64,000 bases of DNA. Origin: Enterobacter asburiae. GTDB lineage: Bacteria > Pseudomonadota > Gammaproteobacteria > Enterobacterales > Enterobacteriaceae. The notes under the pieces are model-generated. The model was not told where the DNA came from, ran no database searches, and saw only the letters and a program-made list of their open reading frames with translations. Shown here piece after piece: positions 42,567 through 52,594 of this stretch. Location: positions 24,882 through 88,881 of the forward strand of contig NZ_VRKN01000016.1 of NCBI RefSeq assembly GCF_008080435.1. The letters are read 5' to 3'. Within the stretch, counting starts at the first letter, position 1. Every line of letters begins with the position of its first letter. Position numbers and translations under genes: made by a program.

Positions 42567-43184
42567 ATGATAACATCGTCGCAAAAGGTTGTCCGCTGTA
42601 TAAGCTGTGAATTGTCCTGTCAGTTATATCCAGATAACGCAGTACGATCACAATACTGTGGCAACGCCTCGTTCGCGGTTTGGCCGGCTGGTAATCATTT
42701 CCTGCAGATTGCAGTAGAAAATAAAATATTACGTGGAAACAAGAATCATTTATCACGTGGATTTATTTTTGTAGACTTTTCGATGTACAACCTGCGTTTG
42801 CTTGCCGATCCGCAATGGATTGAACGGCTGGCGATAACCAATATGAACATCGTCATTATCACGGACCGCAAACTGGAGGCGCTAGCTAATTACTTATTCA
42901 ATCACCGCAGTGAAATAAAGGGAGTTATTTATTCGGATGATAAGGACATTATTTTACAGGAAAAAATTGGCCATCTTTTCTCCGGTAGACGGGTGAATAG
43001 CAGACGAGGAAGTACTTTAAATACTGTCGAATTCACTTTACTTAACAGGTTTTTATCAGGAGCGTGTCTCCAGGAGATTATAAAAACAGACAGCATTGAT
43101 GTTAAAAAAATTTATGTCCATAAAATACGACTTGAGAGGAAGTTAGGTACCAGTATTCATAAAATTCTCGTTTCTATTTTGTAA
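42567..43184 (+). CDS. LuxR-type regulator with pseudo-receiver-like N-terminus
   Basis: This 205-residue protein ends in a LuxR-type HTH (about 150-205: TLNTVEFTLLNRFLSGACLQ, KKIYVHKIRLERKLG). Its N-terminal half resembles the degenerate receiver of BglJ, RcsA or EcpR-type regulators (GFIFVDFSMYNLRLL), with no clear phospho-acceptor set. The first 30 residues are Cys-rich (CISCELSC). ATG 42567 is eight bases after AGGAG and is preferred over GTG 42558. It is 71 bases upstream of the autotransporter and likely controls it. Confidence 0.8.
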   Translation: MITSSQKVVRCISCELSCQLYPDNAVRSQYCGNASFAVWPAGNHFLQIAVENKILRGNKNHLSRGFIFVDFSMYNLRLLADPQWIERLAITNMNIVIITDRKLEALANYLFNHRSEIKGVIYSDDKDIILQEKIGHLFSGRRVNSRRGSTLNTVEFTLLNRFLSGACLQEIIKTDSIDVKKIYVHKIRLERKLGTSIHKILVSIL

Positions 43185-43255
43185 TTTCAACCACTTAACA
43201 TACCCACATTTAATGGTGTGGAGGATGTTTTACGCCTGAAAGAAAGGGGGCAGTT

Positions 43256-46174
43256 ATGCCATATTTAATGAAACACTCACCAATCGCCGCTGCGATTTCT
43301 CTGGCGTTATCGTCAGCGCTATTTACCGCACATGCAGCGGTAATAGATTTTGCTAATTTACCTGCCTCCGGAGCAGTAACGGGTTTGCCTGCAGAAATAC
43401 AGGCGCTGATTCCAGCAACGGCAAACGCGAACTTTAGCAAAAATACCAGCGATCCTAACTATGTCTATCAGTACAGCCCGGGTAATATCCCGATCTACGG
43501 AGATGGGATCACCCTCGAAGGACCGGGGGCAGAAGCCTTTGAGCATTCGGTAACCGTTATTCAGAACTCCACGTCCGGCAGCCCGGGGGTGATATTTGGT
43601 GACGATCTGACAATTCGCACCCAGTCAAAAGTGGCCGCCAATAATGGTAAAGATGTCGACGGCATTCGCACCCATGGTATGAACACGCCGGACAACCCTG
43701 TGTTTATCATTACCGGCGACCGCACCCACATTTACGTCAATGGCCAAAGCGGTGACGGCATCAATGCCGGATACAGCTCCTTCAGCCAGGGCTCTCTCGG
43801 CTCCGCCAATATTTATGTGGGTGACGATCTCTATATCGAAACCACCGGCAGTACTGGTCGAGGCATCAGCGCCTATGCTCTGAATGATGCGTCAAAGGCC
43901 AAAAATAACGTTATCGTCGGCGATCGTGCGCATATTGTTACGCGTGGTACCTACGCCGAGGGGATTCGTACCAACCAGAGCGGCTCATACGTCCGTCTGG
44001 GGAATGAGGCCGCCATCGAAACGTACGGCACATCGGCCTACGGCCTGTATGCAGGTTCCGCATCTAAAATTGAGCTGGGAAAAAACGCGACGATAACCAC
44101 CGACGCGGCCAGCGCCTCCGGGGTGTACTCTACCGGCTCGTCAACCATCACCCTTGATGAAGGCGCGACCATCACCACCGACGGTGCCAGCGCGCATGGC
44201 GTCTATGCGTACACAGGCGCGGTGAATCTTGGGGATAACGTCACCATTGCGGTCAACAGCAGCGAAAAAACCAGCAGCTCCGCGCAAGCACCGCACGGGA
44301 TGTATGCCTGGTCGCGCGGCGTGATAACGCTCGAGGGTGGCGCAACCATTACCACCGCAGGCCAGCGCGACAACGGTAGCTATGCCCTGAACGCCGGCAA
44401 CGGTGGAGTGATTGATGCCTCTGCGGGCGGAAAATTCATCCTCAACGGCGATATTCTCTCCGCAGGCGGCGTAGCGGCCACCAGCACTGCGGCAGCGCAA
44501 AACAGCGCGATCGCGCTTACCCTGCAGGATAACTCACTCTGGAACGGGGCGTCTTATATTGAGAGCAACGCTGCCGGTACCGGTACTATCGCGCTTACGA
44601 TGAATGATGCCGTGTGGAATATGCGCGACAGCTCCACGCTTACCAGCCTGACGCTGAATGCGGGCGGCACAATTAATTTCCAGCATGCTGAGGATGCGGC
44701 GTGGCAAACCCTGACCATCAGTGACGATTTTATCGGCAACGGCGGCAAGCTGGTTTTCAATACCGTGCTGTTTGACGATACCTCAGAAACGGACAAACTG
44801 ATCGTTGAAGGCAACACGTCCGGTCATACCGGGGTGGAAGTGAACAACATTGGCGGTACTGGCGCACAAACCGTAGAAGGAATTGAAATTGTCAGCGTGG
44901 GCGGCAACTCTGACGGGACGTTTGAGAAGGCCAGCCGTATCGTGGCGGGGGGTTATGACTATAACGTTGAGCAAAAAGGTAAAAACTGGTTTCTGACCAG
45001 CCTGGTGGAGCCCATTGATCCCGTTGACCCACCGGTCGACCCTGTAGACCCACCTGTTGACCCTGTAGACCCACCGGTCGACCCTGTGGACCCACCGGTT
45101 GACCCGGTAGACCCGCCTGTCGACCCGGTGGATCCACCCGTCGACCCGGTGATTCCGCCGCAAGAACCGGTCCCCCCTGTTGCACCACCGAAAAGCGAGC
45201 ATCAGTATCGTCCGGAATTTGGTAGCTATCAGGCGAACAGCTATGCGGCAAATACGCTGTTTATGACCCGCCTGCACGACCGTCTGGGTGAAACGCAGTA
45301 CACCGACATGCTCACCGGTGAGCAAAAAGTGACGAGCCTGTGGATGCGTAACGTCGGCGGTCATACGCGTTTCAGAGACGGCAGCGGGCAGTTAAAAACG
45401 ACCGCCAATCGCTACGTGCTGCAGCTGGGTGGTGATGTAGCCCAATGGAGCACAGACGGTCTGGATCGGTGGCATCTTGGTCTGATGGCGGGTTACGGTA
45501 ACAGCCAGAGCCGGAGCGCTTCCAGCCTGACCGGCTACCACTCACGTGGCGAAGTTAATGGCTATAGCGTAGGTCTGTACGGTACCTGGTACGCAAATGA
45601 CGCGGATAAAAGTGGTACCTACGTTGATAGCTGGATGCTGTATAACTGGTTCGACAATAAGGTGATGGGACAGGATCAGGCCACTGAGAGTTATCGCTCC
45701 AGCGGCGTGACCGCTTCTGTAGAAGCTGGCTATAGCGTTAAGGTGGGCGAAAGCGGCCGCAACAGCTACTGGATCCAGCCGAAGGCGCAAGCCGTTTGGA
45801 TGGACGTGCAGGCTGACGACCATCGCGAACGCAACGGCACGCGGGTGAAAGACGAGACTCAGGGGAACCTGATGACACGTCTCGGCGTGAAGGCCTATAT
45901 CAGCGGGCATAACGCGATTGACGACGGTAAAGCCCGTACCTTCCAGCCGTTTATCGAGGCGAACTGGATCCACAATACCCAGACCACGCGCATTCGCATG
46001 GATGACGTCAGCAATGAAATGCGCGGTACTCGCAATATCGCTGAACTAAAGACAGGTGTAGAGGGACAGATTACGCCGCAGCTTAGCGTATGGGGCAATG
46101 TGGCTCAGCAGGCAGGCGACAAAGGCTACAGCGATACCCAGGGGATGCTGGGGGTGAAATACAGCTTCAAATAA
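43256..46174 (+). CDS. AIDA/MisL-type autotransporter (type Va secreted adhesin candidate)
   Basis: This 972-residue protein has a signal peptide (MPYLMKHSPIAAAISLALSS ... AHA). A passenger of about 555 residues with repeating beta-helix-like strands follows (GDGINAGY, GRGISAY, AEGIRTN, AYGLYAG, ASGVYST, AHGVYAY at regular spacing). A linker made of DPVDPPV repeats (about 588-632) leads to a C-terminal autotransporter barrel (about 692-972) ending GVKYSFK. The barrel opens TSLWMRNVGGHTRF, as in AIDA-I and MisL relatives. AAGGGGG precedes the ATG. It is a surface adhesin candidate and the target is unknown. Confidence 0.9.
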   Translation: MPYLMKHSPIAAAISLALSSALFTAHAAVIDFANLPASGAVTGLPAEIQALIPATANANFSKNTSDPNYVYQYSPGNIPIYGDGITLEGPGAEAFEHSVTVIQNSTSGSPGVIFGDDLTIRTQSKVAANNGKDVDGIRTHGMNTPDNPVFIITGDRTHIYVNGQSGDGINAGYSSFSQGSLGSANIYVGDDLYIETTGSTGRGISAYALNDASKAKNNVIVGDRAHIVTRGTYAEGIRTNQSGSYVRLGNEAAIETYGTSAYGLYAGSASKIELGKNATITTDAASASGVYSTGSSTITLDEGATITTDGASAHGVYAYTGAVNLGDNVTIAVNSSEKTSSSAQAPHGMYAWSRGVITLEGGATITTAGQRDNGSYALNAGNGGVIDASAGGKFILNGDILSAGGVAATSTAAAQNSAIALTLQDNSLWNGASYIESNAAGTGTIALTMNDAVWNMRDSSTLTSLTLNAGGTINFQHAEDAAWQTLTISDDFIGNGGKLVFNTVLFDDTSETDKLIVEGNTSGHTGVEVNNIGGTGAQTVEGIEIVSVGGNSDGTFEKASRIVAGGYDYNVEQKGKNWFLTSLVEPIDPVDPPVDPVDPPVDPVDPPVDPVDPPVDPVDPPVDPVDPPVDPVIPPQEPVPPVAPPKSEHQYRPEFGSYQANSYAANTLFMTRLHDRLGETQYTDMLTGEQKVTSLWMRNVGGHTRFRDGSGQLKTTANRYVLQLGGDVAQWSTDGLDRWHLGLMAGYGNSQSRSASSLTGYHSRGEVNGYSVGLYGTWYANDADKSGTYVDSWMLYNWFDNKVMGQDQATESYRSSGVTASVEAGYSVKVGESGRNSYWIQPKAQAVWMDVQADDHRERNGTRVKDETQGNLMTRLGVKAYISGHNAIDDGKARTFQPFIEANWIHNTQTTRIRMDDVSNEMRGTRNIAELKTGVEGQITPQLSVWGNVAQQAGDKGYSDTQGMLGVKYSFK
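45017..45151 (+). repeat. 21-bp tandem repeat encoding DPVDPPV in the autotransporter linker
   Basis: About six units of 21 bases encode Asp-Pro-Val-Asp-Pro-Pro-Val. Units differ at third positions (ACCGGTCGACCC, ACCTGTTGACCC), so the array is old enough to have diverged but could still change length. It makes a stiff acidic stalk between passenger and barrel. Confidence 0.9.
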
Positions 46175-46183
46175 CAACAAAAA

Positions 46184-46211
46184 AGCCGCTGAGAAATCAG
46201 CGGCTTTTTTT
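46184..46211. terminator. bidirectional terminator between the autotransporter gene and typA
   Basis: AGCCGCTGA and TCAGCGGCT pair around GAAA, with an A run on the left and a T run on the right. It can end both convergent genes. Confidence 0.9.
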
Positions 46212-46228
46212 ACTACGGATTGACCGTA

Positions 46229-48052
46229 TTAGTCTTCTTTCGGTCCACGCATCGCGCGTTTACGATCGTTCTCGGTCAGGTGGCGTTTACGGATACGAAT
46301 TGACTGTGGAGTCACTTCTACCAGTTCGTCATCATCGATGAATTCCAGAGCTTGCTCCAGAGTCATCTTGATCGGTGGAACCAGAACCGTTGCTTCGTCA
46401 GTTCCGGACGCACGCATGTTGGTCAGTTTCTTACCGGTCAGGCAGTTTACGGTCAGGTCGTTAGAACGACTGTGAATACCGATGATCTGGCCTTCATAAA
46501 CTTCAGCACCGTGACCCAGGAACAGCTTACCGCGATCCTGCAGACCGAACAGTGCAAACGCAACCGCTTTACCCTGACCGTTGGAGATCAGAACGCCGTT
46601 GTTACGCTGGCCAACTTCACCCGGACGAACGTCGTCGTAGTGGCTGAAGGTGGAGTACAGCAGACCCGTACCGGAGGTCATGGTCATGAACTCAGAACGG
46701 AAGCCGATCAGGCCACGGCTTGGGATCACGTAGTCGAGACGTACGCGGCCTTTGCCATCTGGATTCATGTTTTTCAGGTCGCCTTTACGCTCACCCAGAG
46801 CCTGCATCACAGAACCCTGGTGCTGCTCTTCAACGTCCAGCGTTACGTTTTCGAACGGCTCTTGTTTACGGCCGTCGATTTCGCGGAAGATAACTTTCGG
46901 ACGGGAAACCGCCATCTCGAAACCTTCACGACGCATGTTCTCAATCAGAACAGACAGGTGCAGCTCACCACGACCGGAAACACGGAATGCGTCTGCATCC
47001 GGGGTTTCTTCAACGCGCAGCGCAACGTTGTGCACCAGCTCTTTGTTCAGGCGGTCAAGGATCTGACGAGAGGTAACGAACTTACCTTCTTTACCACAGA
47101 ACGGAGAGGTGTTGACGTTGAAGAACATGGTTACGGTTGGTTCATCAACGGACAGAGCCGGCAGCGCTTCGACGTTCTGCGGATCGCAGATGGTGTCGGA
47201 GATGTTCAGTTCACCCAGACCGGTGATAGCGATGATGTCACCCGCTTCCGCAACGTCACTCTCGATACGCTCAAGACCCAGGTGAGTCAGTACTTTACCA
47301 ACTTTACCGTTACGGGTTTTGCCTTCGCTATCGATGATAGTAACCTGCTGGTTAGGCTTCACTTTACCGCGCTTGATACGACCAATGCCGATTACGCCAA
47401 CGTAGTTGTTGTAGTCGAGCTGAGAGATCTGCATCTGCAGGGTGCCGTCGAGATCGACGTTTGGCGCAGGAACACGGTCAACAATAGCCTGATACAGCGG
47501 GGTCATGTCTTCAGCCATGTCTTCGTGGTCCAGACCTGCGATACCGTTCAGCGCAGACGCGTAAACGATAGGGAAGTCCAGCTGCTCGTCGGTCGCGTCG
47601 AGGTTAACGAACAGGTCGAAGACCTGGTCAACAACCCAGTCAGGACGCGCGCCAGGGCGGTCAACTTTGTTGATAACAACGATTGGCTTCAGACCATGGG
47701 CAAAAGCTTTTTTGGTCACGAAGCGCGTCTGTGGCATTGGGCCATCCATTGCGTCAACGACCAGCAGAACGGAGTCTACCATGGACATTACACGTTCAAC
47801 TTCACCACCGAAGTCGGCGTGCCCTGGGGTATCAACGATGTTGATACGGTAGTCATTCCATTTAATCGCGGTGTTTTTCGCGAGGATGGTAATCCCACGC
47901 TCTTTCTCCAAATCGTTGGAGTCCATCACGCGTTCTTGGGTTTCGGCACGCGCATCAAACGTACCGGATTGCTGCAGCAGCTTGTCAACCAGGGTAGTTT
48001 TACCATGGTCAACGTGCGCGATGATGGCGATGTTACGCAAATTTTCGATCAC
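46229..48052 (-). CDS. typA: ribosome-associated GTPase BipA/TypA
   Basis: BipA is a translational GTPase of the EF-G family that aids 50S assembly and growth at low temperature. The 607-residue product has G1 [11 protein letters not shown]2 RGITI, G3 [11 protein letters not shown] and G4 NKVDRPGAR. The family-specific C-terminal domain begins near SNDLTVNC. It equals the E. coli length. It is divergent from glnA, across a 377-base control region. Confidence 0.98.
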   Translation of the reverse strand: MIENLRNIAIIAHVDHGKTTLVDKLLQQSGTFDARAETQERVMDSNDLEKERGITILAKNTAIKWNDYRINIVDTPGHADFGGEVERVMSMVDSVLLVVDAMDGPMPQTRFVTKKAFAHGLKPIVVINKVDRPGARPDWVVDQVFDLFVNLDATDEQLDFPIVYASALNGIAGLDHEDMAEDMTPLYQAIVDRVPAPNVDLDGTLQMQISQLDYNNYVGVIGIGRIKRGKVKPNQQVTIIDSEGKTRNGKVGKVLTHLGLERIESDVAEAGDIIAITGLGELNISDTICDPQNVEALPALSVDEPTVTMFFNVNTSPFCGKEGKFVTSRQILDRLNKELVHNVALRVEETPDADAFRVSGRGELHLSVLIENMRREGFEMAVSRPKVIFREIDGRKQEPFENVTLDVEEQHQGSVMQALGERKGDLKNMNPDGKGRVRLDYVIPSRGLIGFRSEFMTMTSGTGLLYSTFSHYDDVRPGEVGQRNNGVLISNGQGKAVAFALFGLQDRGKLFLGHGAEVYEGQIIGIHSRSNDLTVNCLTGKKLTNMRASGTDEATVLVPPIKMTLEQALEFIDDDELVEVTPQSIRIRKRHLTENDRKRAMRGPKED

Positions 48053-48204
48053 AACTTTGCCTCAGGCATTTAGAAATAGCGCGTTATTGTACACGGATTA
48101 ATCGCACTACAAAACAGGATCACAAACATCCCCCGCAAACAAGTATTGCAGAGATGCTTTGTGATCGCTTTCACGGAGCGGTAAAAGGGCACTTTAACGT
48201 AAAT

Positions 48205-48294
48205 TGCACCAATATGGTGCTCAATGTTCACATTGAAGCACTATACTGGTGCAACAAATCCATCGTGGTGCAGCCCTTTTGCACTATGGTGCGC
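48205..48294 (+). promoter_or_regulatory. NtrC enhancer sites upstream of glnA
   Basis: TGCACCA-ATA-TGGTGC at 48205-48220 is an exact palindromic NtrC site. TTTGCACTATGGTGCGC at 48278-48294 is a second strong one. Weaker half-sites (TGGTGCA) lie near 48247 and 48266. Their spacing upstream of the sigma-54 promoter is like the E. coli glnA enhancer. Confidence 0.88.
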
Positions 48295-48325
48295 ATGATA
48301 ACGCCTTTTGGGGGTGTTTTAAAAG

Positions 48326-48342
48326 TTGGCACAGATTTCGCT
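48326..48342 (+). promoter_or_regulatory. sigma-54 promoter glnAp2
   Basis: TTGGCACAGATTTCGCT matches the RpoN consensus (GG and GC ten bases apart) and appears identical to the E. coli glnAp2 core from memory. It lies about 90 bases before the glnA start. The 377-base typA-glnA gap also holds AT-rich DNA suited to sigma-70 promoters for typA and glnAp1. Confidence 0.92.
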
Positions 48343-48429
48343 TTATAAAAATACATGGCAACAGCCAGTACAAACAGAAATTGAAGACCTCGTTACCACG
48401 ACGACAATGACCAATCTGGAGAGTTAAGT

Positions 48430-49839
48430 ATGTCCGCTGAACACGTTTTGACGATGCTGAACGAACATGAAGTGAAGTTTGTTGATCTGCGCTTCACCGA
48501 TACCAAAGGTAAAGAACAGCACGTCACAATCCCTGCTCATCAGGTGAACGCCGAATTCTTTGAAGAAGGCAAAATGTTTGACGGCTCCTCCATTGGTGGC
48601 TGGAAAGGCATTAACGAATCCGACATGGTTCTGATGCCAGACGCAACTACCGCGCTCATTGACCCGTTCTTCGAAGAGCCTACCCTGATCATCCGTTGCG
48701 ACATCCTCGAGCCAGGCACGCTGCAGGGCTACGATCGTGACCCACGCTCCATCGCGAAACGTGCGGAAGAGTACCTGCGTTCTACCGGCATTGCAGACAC
48801 CGTTCTGTTTGGGCCAGAGCCAGAATTCTTCCTGTTCGATGATATCCGTTTCGGCGCGTCAATTTCTGGTTCCCACGTGGCTATCGATGACATCGAAGGC
48901 GCATGGAACTCTTCCACCAAATACGAAGGTGGTAACAAAGGTCACCGTCCTGGCGTGAAAGGCGGTTACTTCCCGGTTCCTCCGGTCGATTCTTCACAGG
49001 ACATCCGTTCTACCATGTGTCTGATCATGGAAGAGATGGGCCTGGTGGTTGAAGCGCATCACCACGAAGTGGCGACCGCTGGCCAGAACGAAATCGCTAC
49101 CCGCTTCAACACCATGACCAAAAAAGCGGATGAGATTCAGATCTACAAATACGTTGTGCACAACGTTGCGCACCGTTTCGGTAAAACCGCGACCTTCATG
49201 CCAAAACCAATGTTTGGCGACAACGGTTCCGGTATGCACTGCCACATGTCTCTGTCCAAGAACGGTACCAACCTGTTCTCTGGCGACAAATATGCCGGTC
49301 TGTCCGAACAGGCGCTGTATTACATCGGTGGTGTTATCAAACACGCTAAAGCGATCAACGCCCTGGCGAACCCAACCACTAACTCCTACAAGCGTCTGGT
49401 CCCGGGCTACGAAGCGCCAGTGATGCTGGCCTACTCTGCACGTAACCGTTCTGCTTCAATCCGTATCCCGGTTGTTGCCTCTCCGAAAGCGCGTCGTATC
49501 GAAGTTCGCTTCCCGGACCCAGCAGCTAACCCATACCTGTGCTTCGCAGCACTGCTGATGGCGGGTCTGGACGGTATCAAGAACAAGATCCACCCTGGCG
49601 AAGCGATGGACAAAAACCTGTACGACCTGCCACCAGAAGAAGCGAAAGAGATCCCACAGGTTGCTGGCTCTCTGGAAGAAGCACTGAACGCGCTGGACGC
49701 AGACCGTGAGTTCCTGACTGCAGGTGGAGTATTCACTGACGACGCTATCGATGCTTACATCGCCCTGCGTATTGAAGAGAACGACCGTGTGCGTATGACG
49801 CCACACCCGGTAGAGTTCGAGCTGTACTACAGCGTTTAA
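48430..49839 (+). CDS. glnA: glutamine synthetase
   Basis: GlnA makes glutamine from glutamate, ammonia and ATP and is the centre of nitrogen assimilation. The 469-residue class I-beta enzyme forms dodecamers. The signature [10 protein letters not shown], the metal-binding [10 protein letters not shown] and HCHMSLSK motifs, and the adenylylation Tyr in NLYDLPPEE (about 398) are all present. It is the first gene of glnA-glnL-glnG and is separated from glnL by a terminator and an internal NtrC-controlled promoter. Confidence 0.98.
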   Translation: MSAEHVLTMLNEHEVKFVDLRFTDTKGKEQHVTIPAHQVNAEFFEEGKMFDGSSIGGWKGINESDMVLMPDATTALIDPFFEEPTLIIRCDILEPGTLQGYDRDPRSIAKRAEEYLRSTGIADTVLFGPEPEFFLFDDIRFGASISGSHVAIDDIEGAWNSSTKYEGGNKGHRPGVKGGYFPVPPVDSSQDIRSTMCLIMEEMGLVVEAHHHEVATAGQNEIATRFNTMTKKADEIQIYKYVVHNVAHRFGKTATFMPKPMFGDNGSGMHCHMSLSKNGTNLFSGDKYAGLSEQALYYIGGVIKHAKAINALANPTTNSYKRLVPGYEAPVMLAYSARNRSASIRIPVVASPKARRIEVRFPDPAANPYLCFAALLMAGLDGIKNKIHPGEAMDKNLYDLPPEEAKEIPQVAGSLEEALNALDADREFLTAGGVFTDDAIDAYIALRIEENDRVRMTPHPVEFELYYSV

Positions 49840-49922
49840 TTAAGTTGTTTTACCCGGCGTGACAAGCGCCGGGGGTAGTTGCCGTGGAAACTTTTAGCCC
49901 ATCTCCGGATGGGCTTTTTTCT
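49840..49922 (+). ncRNA. glnZ: glnA 3' UTR with terminator, possible GlnZ small RNA
   Basis: The glnA stop is followed by a GC-rich inverted region (CCGGCGTGACAAGCGCCGG) and a strong terminator, AGCCCAT-CTCCGG-ATGGGCT, with a T run at 49916. In E. coli and Salmonella a small RNA called GlnZ is released from this 3' UTR. I identify it only by position and terminator. The 5' end is not defined. Confidence 0.45.
49896..49922 (+). terminator. glnA terminator
   Basis: AGCCCAT-CTCCGG-ATGGGCT is followed by six T. Read-through would feed glnLG. Confidence 0.88.
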
Positions 49923-49970
49923 CCACCAACAACCTGATCTCACGCGCTTTTTACGCCGAAAACGCTATAC

Positions 49971-49987
49971 TGCACTAAATTAGTGCA
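49971..49987 (+). promoter_or_regulatory. NtrC operator at the glnL promoter
   Basis: TGCACTAA-A-TTAGTGCA is a perfect palindrome matching the NtrC site, 23 bases before the glnL start. In E. coli an NtrC site here represses the weak glnL promoter. Confidence 0.85.
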
Positions 49988-50009
49988 AACAACTCCAGGA
50001 GACTGCTGA

Positions 50010-51059
50010 ATGGCAACTGGCACGCTGCCCGATGCTGGGCAGATCCTCAATTCTTTGATTAACAGCATTTTGCTGGTCGATGACGAGCTGGCCGTTCATT
50101 ACGCCAACCCGGCGGCGCAGCAGTTGCTCGCCCAAAGCGCACGTAAACTGTTCGGCACCCCGCTTCCTGAACTCCTGAGCTATTTTTCGCTGAATATTGG
50201 CCTGATGCAGGAAAGTTTGCAGGCTGGCCAGGGGTTTACCGATAACGAAGTGACGCTGGTGATCGACGGACGCTCGCACATTCTGTCGCTGACCGCGCAA
50301 CGTCTTCCCGAAGGCCTGATCCTGCTGGAAATGGCGCCGATGGATAATCAGCGTCGACTGAGCCAGGAGCAGCTTCAGCATGCACAGCAAATTGCCGCCC
50401 GTGACCTGGTGCGCGGTCTGGCGCATGAAATCAAAAACCCGCTGGGTGGATTACGCGGCGCGGCGCAGCTTCTGACCAAGGCGCTGCCCGACCCCGCGCT
50501 GGCGGAGTACACCAACGTCATCATTGAACAGGCGGACCGTCTGCGGAATCTGGTAGACCGTCTTCTTGGGCCACAGCAGCCGGGAATGCACGTCACTGAA
50601 AGCATCCATAAAGTGGCTGAACGGGTGGTGAAGCTCGTCTCAATGGAGCTGCCGGAGAACGTCACGCTGGTACGTGATTACGACCCAAGCCTGCCGGAAC
50701 TGGCCCATGACCCGGATCAGATTGAGCAGGTCCTGTTGAATATTGTGCGTAATGCCCTGCAGGCGCTGGGACCTGAAGGGGGCGAGATTATTTTACGCAC
50801 CCGCACCGCCTTCCAGCTCACGTTACACGGCGTGCGCTACCGGCTGGCGGCCCGCATCGACGTTGAGGATAACGGGCCCGGCATTCCATCGCATCTGCAG
50901 GATACCCTGTTCTACCCGATGGTAAGCGGTCGCGAAGGCGGGACCGGCCTGGGCTTATCCATTGCCCGTAGTTTGATCGATCAACACTCCGGGAAAATTG
51001 AATTTACCAGTTGGCCGGGACATACCGAGTTTTCGGTTTTCCTGCCGATAAAAAAATAA
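50010..51059 (+). CDS. glnL: nitrogen sensor kinase/phosphatase GlnL (NtrB)
   Basis: GlnL phosphorylates or dephosphorylates NtrC in response to the PII protein. It is cytosolic. The 349-residue product has a PAS domain (about 10-75), the H-box [13 protein letters not shown] (His about 139), and ATP-binding boxes [17 protein letters not shown] and [10 protein letters not shown]. glnG starts 11 bases later. Confidence 0.96.
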   Translation: MATGTLPDAGQILNSLINSILLVDDELAVHYANPAAQQLLAQSARKLFGTPLPELLSYFSLNIGLMQESLQAGQGFTDNEVTLVIDGRSHILSLTAQRLPEGLILLEMAPMDNQRRLSQEQLQHAQQIAARDLVRGLAHEIKNPLGGLRGAAQLLTKALPDPALAEYTNVIIEQADRLRNLVDRLLGPQQPGMHVTESIHKVAERVVKLVSMELPENVTLVRDYDPSLPELAHDPDQIEQVLLNIVRNALQALGPEGGEIILRTRTAFQLTLHGVRYRLAARIDVEDNGPGIPSHLQDTLFYPMVSGREGGTGLGLSIARSLIDQHSGKIEFTSWPGHTEFSVFLPIKK

Positions 51060-51070
51060 AGGTGACGTTT

Positions 51071-52483
51071 ATGCAACGAGGGATAGTCTGGGTAGTCGAT
51101 GACGATAGCTCCATCCGTTGGGTGCTTGAACGCGCACTCACAGGGGCAGGATTAAGCTGCACGACGTTTGAGAGCGGCAGCGAAGTGCTCGACGCACTCA
51201 CCACCAAAACGCCAGATGTTCTGCTTTCGGATATTCGTATGCCGGGCATGGACGGGCTGGCGCTGTTAAAGCAGATCAAACAACGCCACCCTATGCTTCC
51301 GGTCATCATAATGACCGCGCACTCCGATCTGGATGCCGCAGTGAGCGCCTATCAGCAAGGGGCGTTCGATTACCTGCCCAAACCGTTTGATATCGACGAA
51401 GCGGTGGCGCTGGTTGAGCGCGCGATTAGCCATTATCAGGAGCAGCAACAGCCGCGCCACGCACCCGACTTTGGGCCAACGACAGACATCATCGGCGAAG
51501 CGCCGGCGATGCAGGACGTGTTTCGCATTATCGGTCGTTTGTCCCGCTCGTCCATCAGCGTATTGATTAACGGTGAATCGGGAACCGGTAAAGAGCTTGT
51601 GGCGCATGCATTGCATCGCCACAGCCCACGGGCAAAAGCGCCGTTCATCGCCCTGAATATGGCGGCGATCCCGAAGGATTTGATTGAGTCCGAACTGTTC
51701 GGCCATGAAAAAGGGGCATTTACCGGCGCAAATACCATTCGCCAGGGGCGATTCGAACAGGCTGACGGCGGCACGCTGTTCCTAGATGAAATTGGCGATA
51801 TGCCGCTGGATGTCCAGACACGCCTGCTGCGCGTGCTGGCCGACGGGCAGTTTTATCGCGTGGGCGGCTATGCGCCGGTGAAGGTGGACGTGCGTATTAT
51901 CGCCGCGACCCACCAGAATCTGGAGCAACGCGTGCAGGAAGGCAAATTCCGTGAGGATTTATTCCACCGTCTGAACGTCATCCGCGTTCATCTGCCGCCG
52001 CTGCGTGAGCGCCGGGAAGATATTCCCCGCCTGGCGCGTCATTTCCTGCAGGTGGCAGCTCGTGAGCTGGGTGTGGAAGCCAAGCAGCTTCACCCGGAAA
52101 CCGATGCCGCTCTGACGCGTCTGGCGTGGCCGGGCAACGTGCGTCAGCTGGAAAACACCTGCCGCTGGTTGACCGTGATGGCCGCCGGGCAGGAAGTACT
52201 GATTCAGGATTTACCGGCCGAGCTGTTTGAAGCGACCGCACCTGAAAGCAGTACCGGGCACGCGCTGCCGGACAGCTGGGCAACGCTGCTGGCGCAATGG
52301 GCCGACCGCGCGCTGCGTTCCGGTCATCAAAACTTGTTGTCTGAAGCGCAGCCAGAGATGGAGCGTACGCTGTTAACTACCGCGCTTCGTCATACGCAGG
52401 GTCATAAGCAGGAAGCCGCTCGCCTGTTGGGATGGGGACGTAATACCCTGACGCGCAAGCTTAAAGAGCTGGGAATGGAGTGA
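51071..52483 (+). CDS. glnG: nitrogen regulator NtrC (GlnG), sigma-54 activator
   Basis: NtrC activates sigma-54 promoters of nitrogen-limitation genes. The 470-residue product from ATG 51071 has a receiver domain with Asp in LLSDIRMPGMDG (about 54). The AAA+ core carries GESGTGKE Walker A, the sigma-54 contact loop GAFTGA, and DEIGDMP. A C-terminal FIS-type HTH (EAARLLGWGRNTLTRKLKEL) completes it. The longer frame from 51011 overlaps glnL and is not used. Confidence 0.97.
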   Translation: MQRGIVWVVDDDSSIRWVLERALTGAGLSCTTFESGSEVLDALTTKTPDVLLSDIRMPGMDGLALLKQIKQRHPMLPVIIMTAHSDLDAAVSAYQQGAFDYLPKPFDIDEAVALVERAISHYQEQQQPRHAPDFGPTTDIIGEAPAMQDVFRIIGRLSRSSISVLINGESGTGKELVAHALHRHSPRAKAPFIALNMAAIPKDLIESELFGHEKGAFTGANTIRQGRFEQADGGTLFLDEIGDMPLDVQTRLLRVLADGQFYRVGGYAPVKVDVRIIAATHQNLEQRVQEGKFREDLFHRLNVIRVHLPPLRERREDIPRLARHFLQVAARELGVEAKQLHPETDAALTRLAWPGNVRQLENTCRWLTVMAAGQEVLIQDLPAELFEATAPESSTGHALPDSWATLLAQWADRALRSGHQNLLSEAQPEMERTLLTTALRHTQGHKQEAARLLGWGRNTLTRKLKELGME

Positions 52484-52594
52484 TCTTACGTCGCTGTGTA
52501 AAGGTTATTAATTGAGCGCAAATTGCCGTTATTTTGCGCTTTACTGTTCTGATGAGTTTTGTATGATCGTGCCCGGAAATTGGGGGTGAACATC

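Noticed and set aside
45017..45151. Regular 21-bp repeats might suggest a CRISPR array.
   Set aside because: There are no unique spacers, the units are in frame with an autotransporter linker, and no cas gene is near.
46352..48073. A 573-codon plus-strand frame opposite typA.
   Set aside because: It is the antisense shadow of a fully conserved typA gene. It has no family motifs and no ribosome site.
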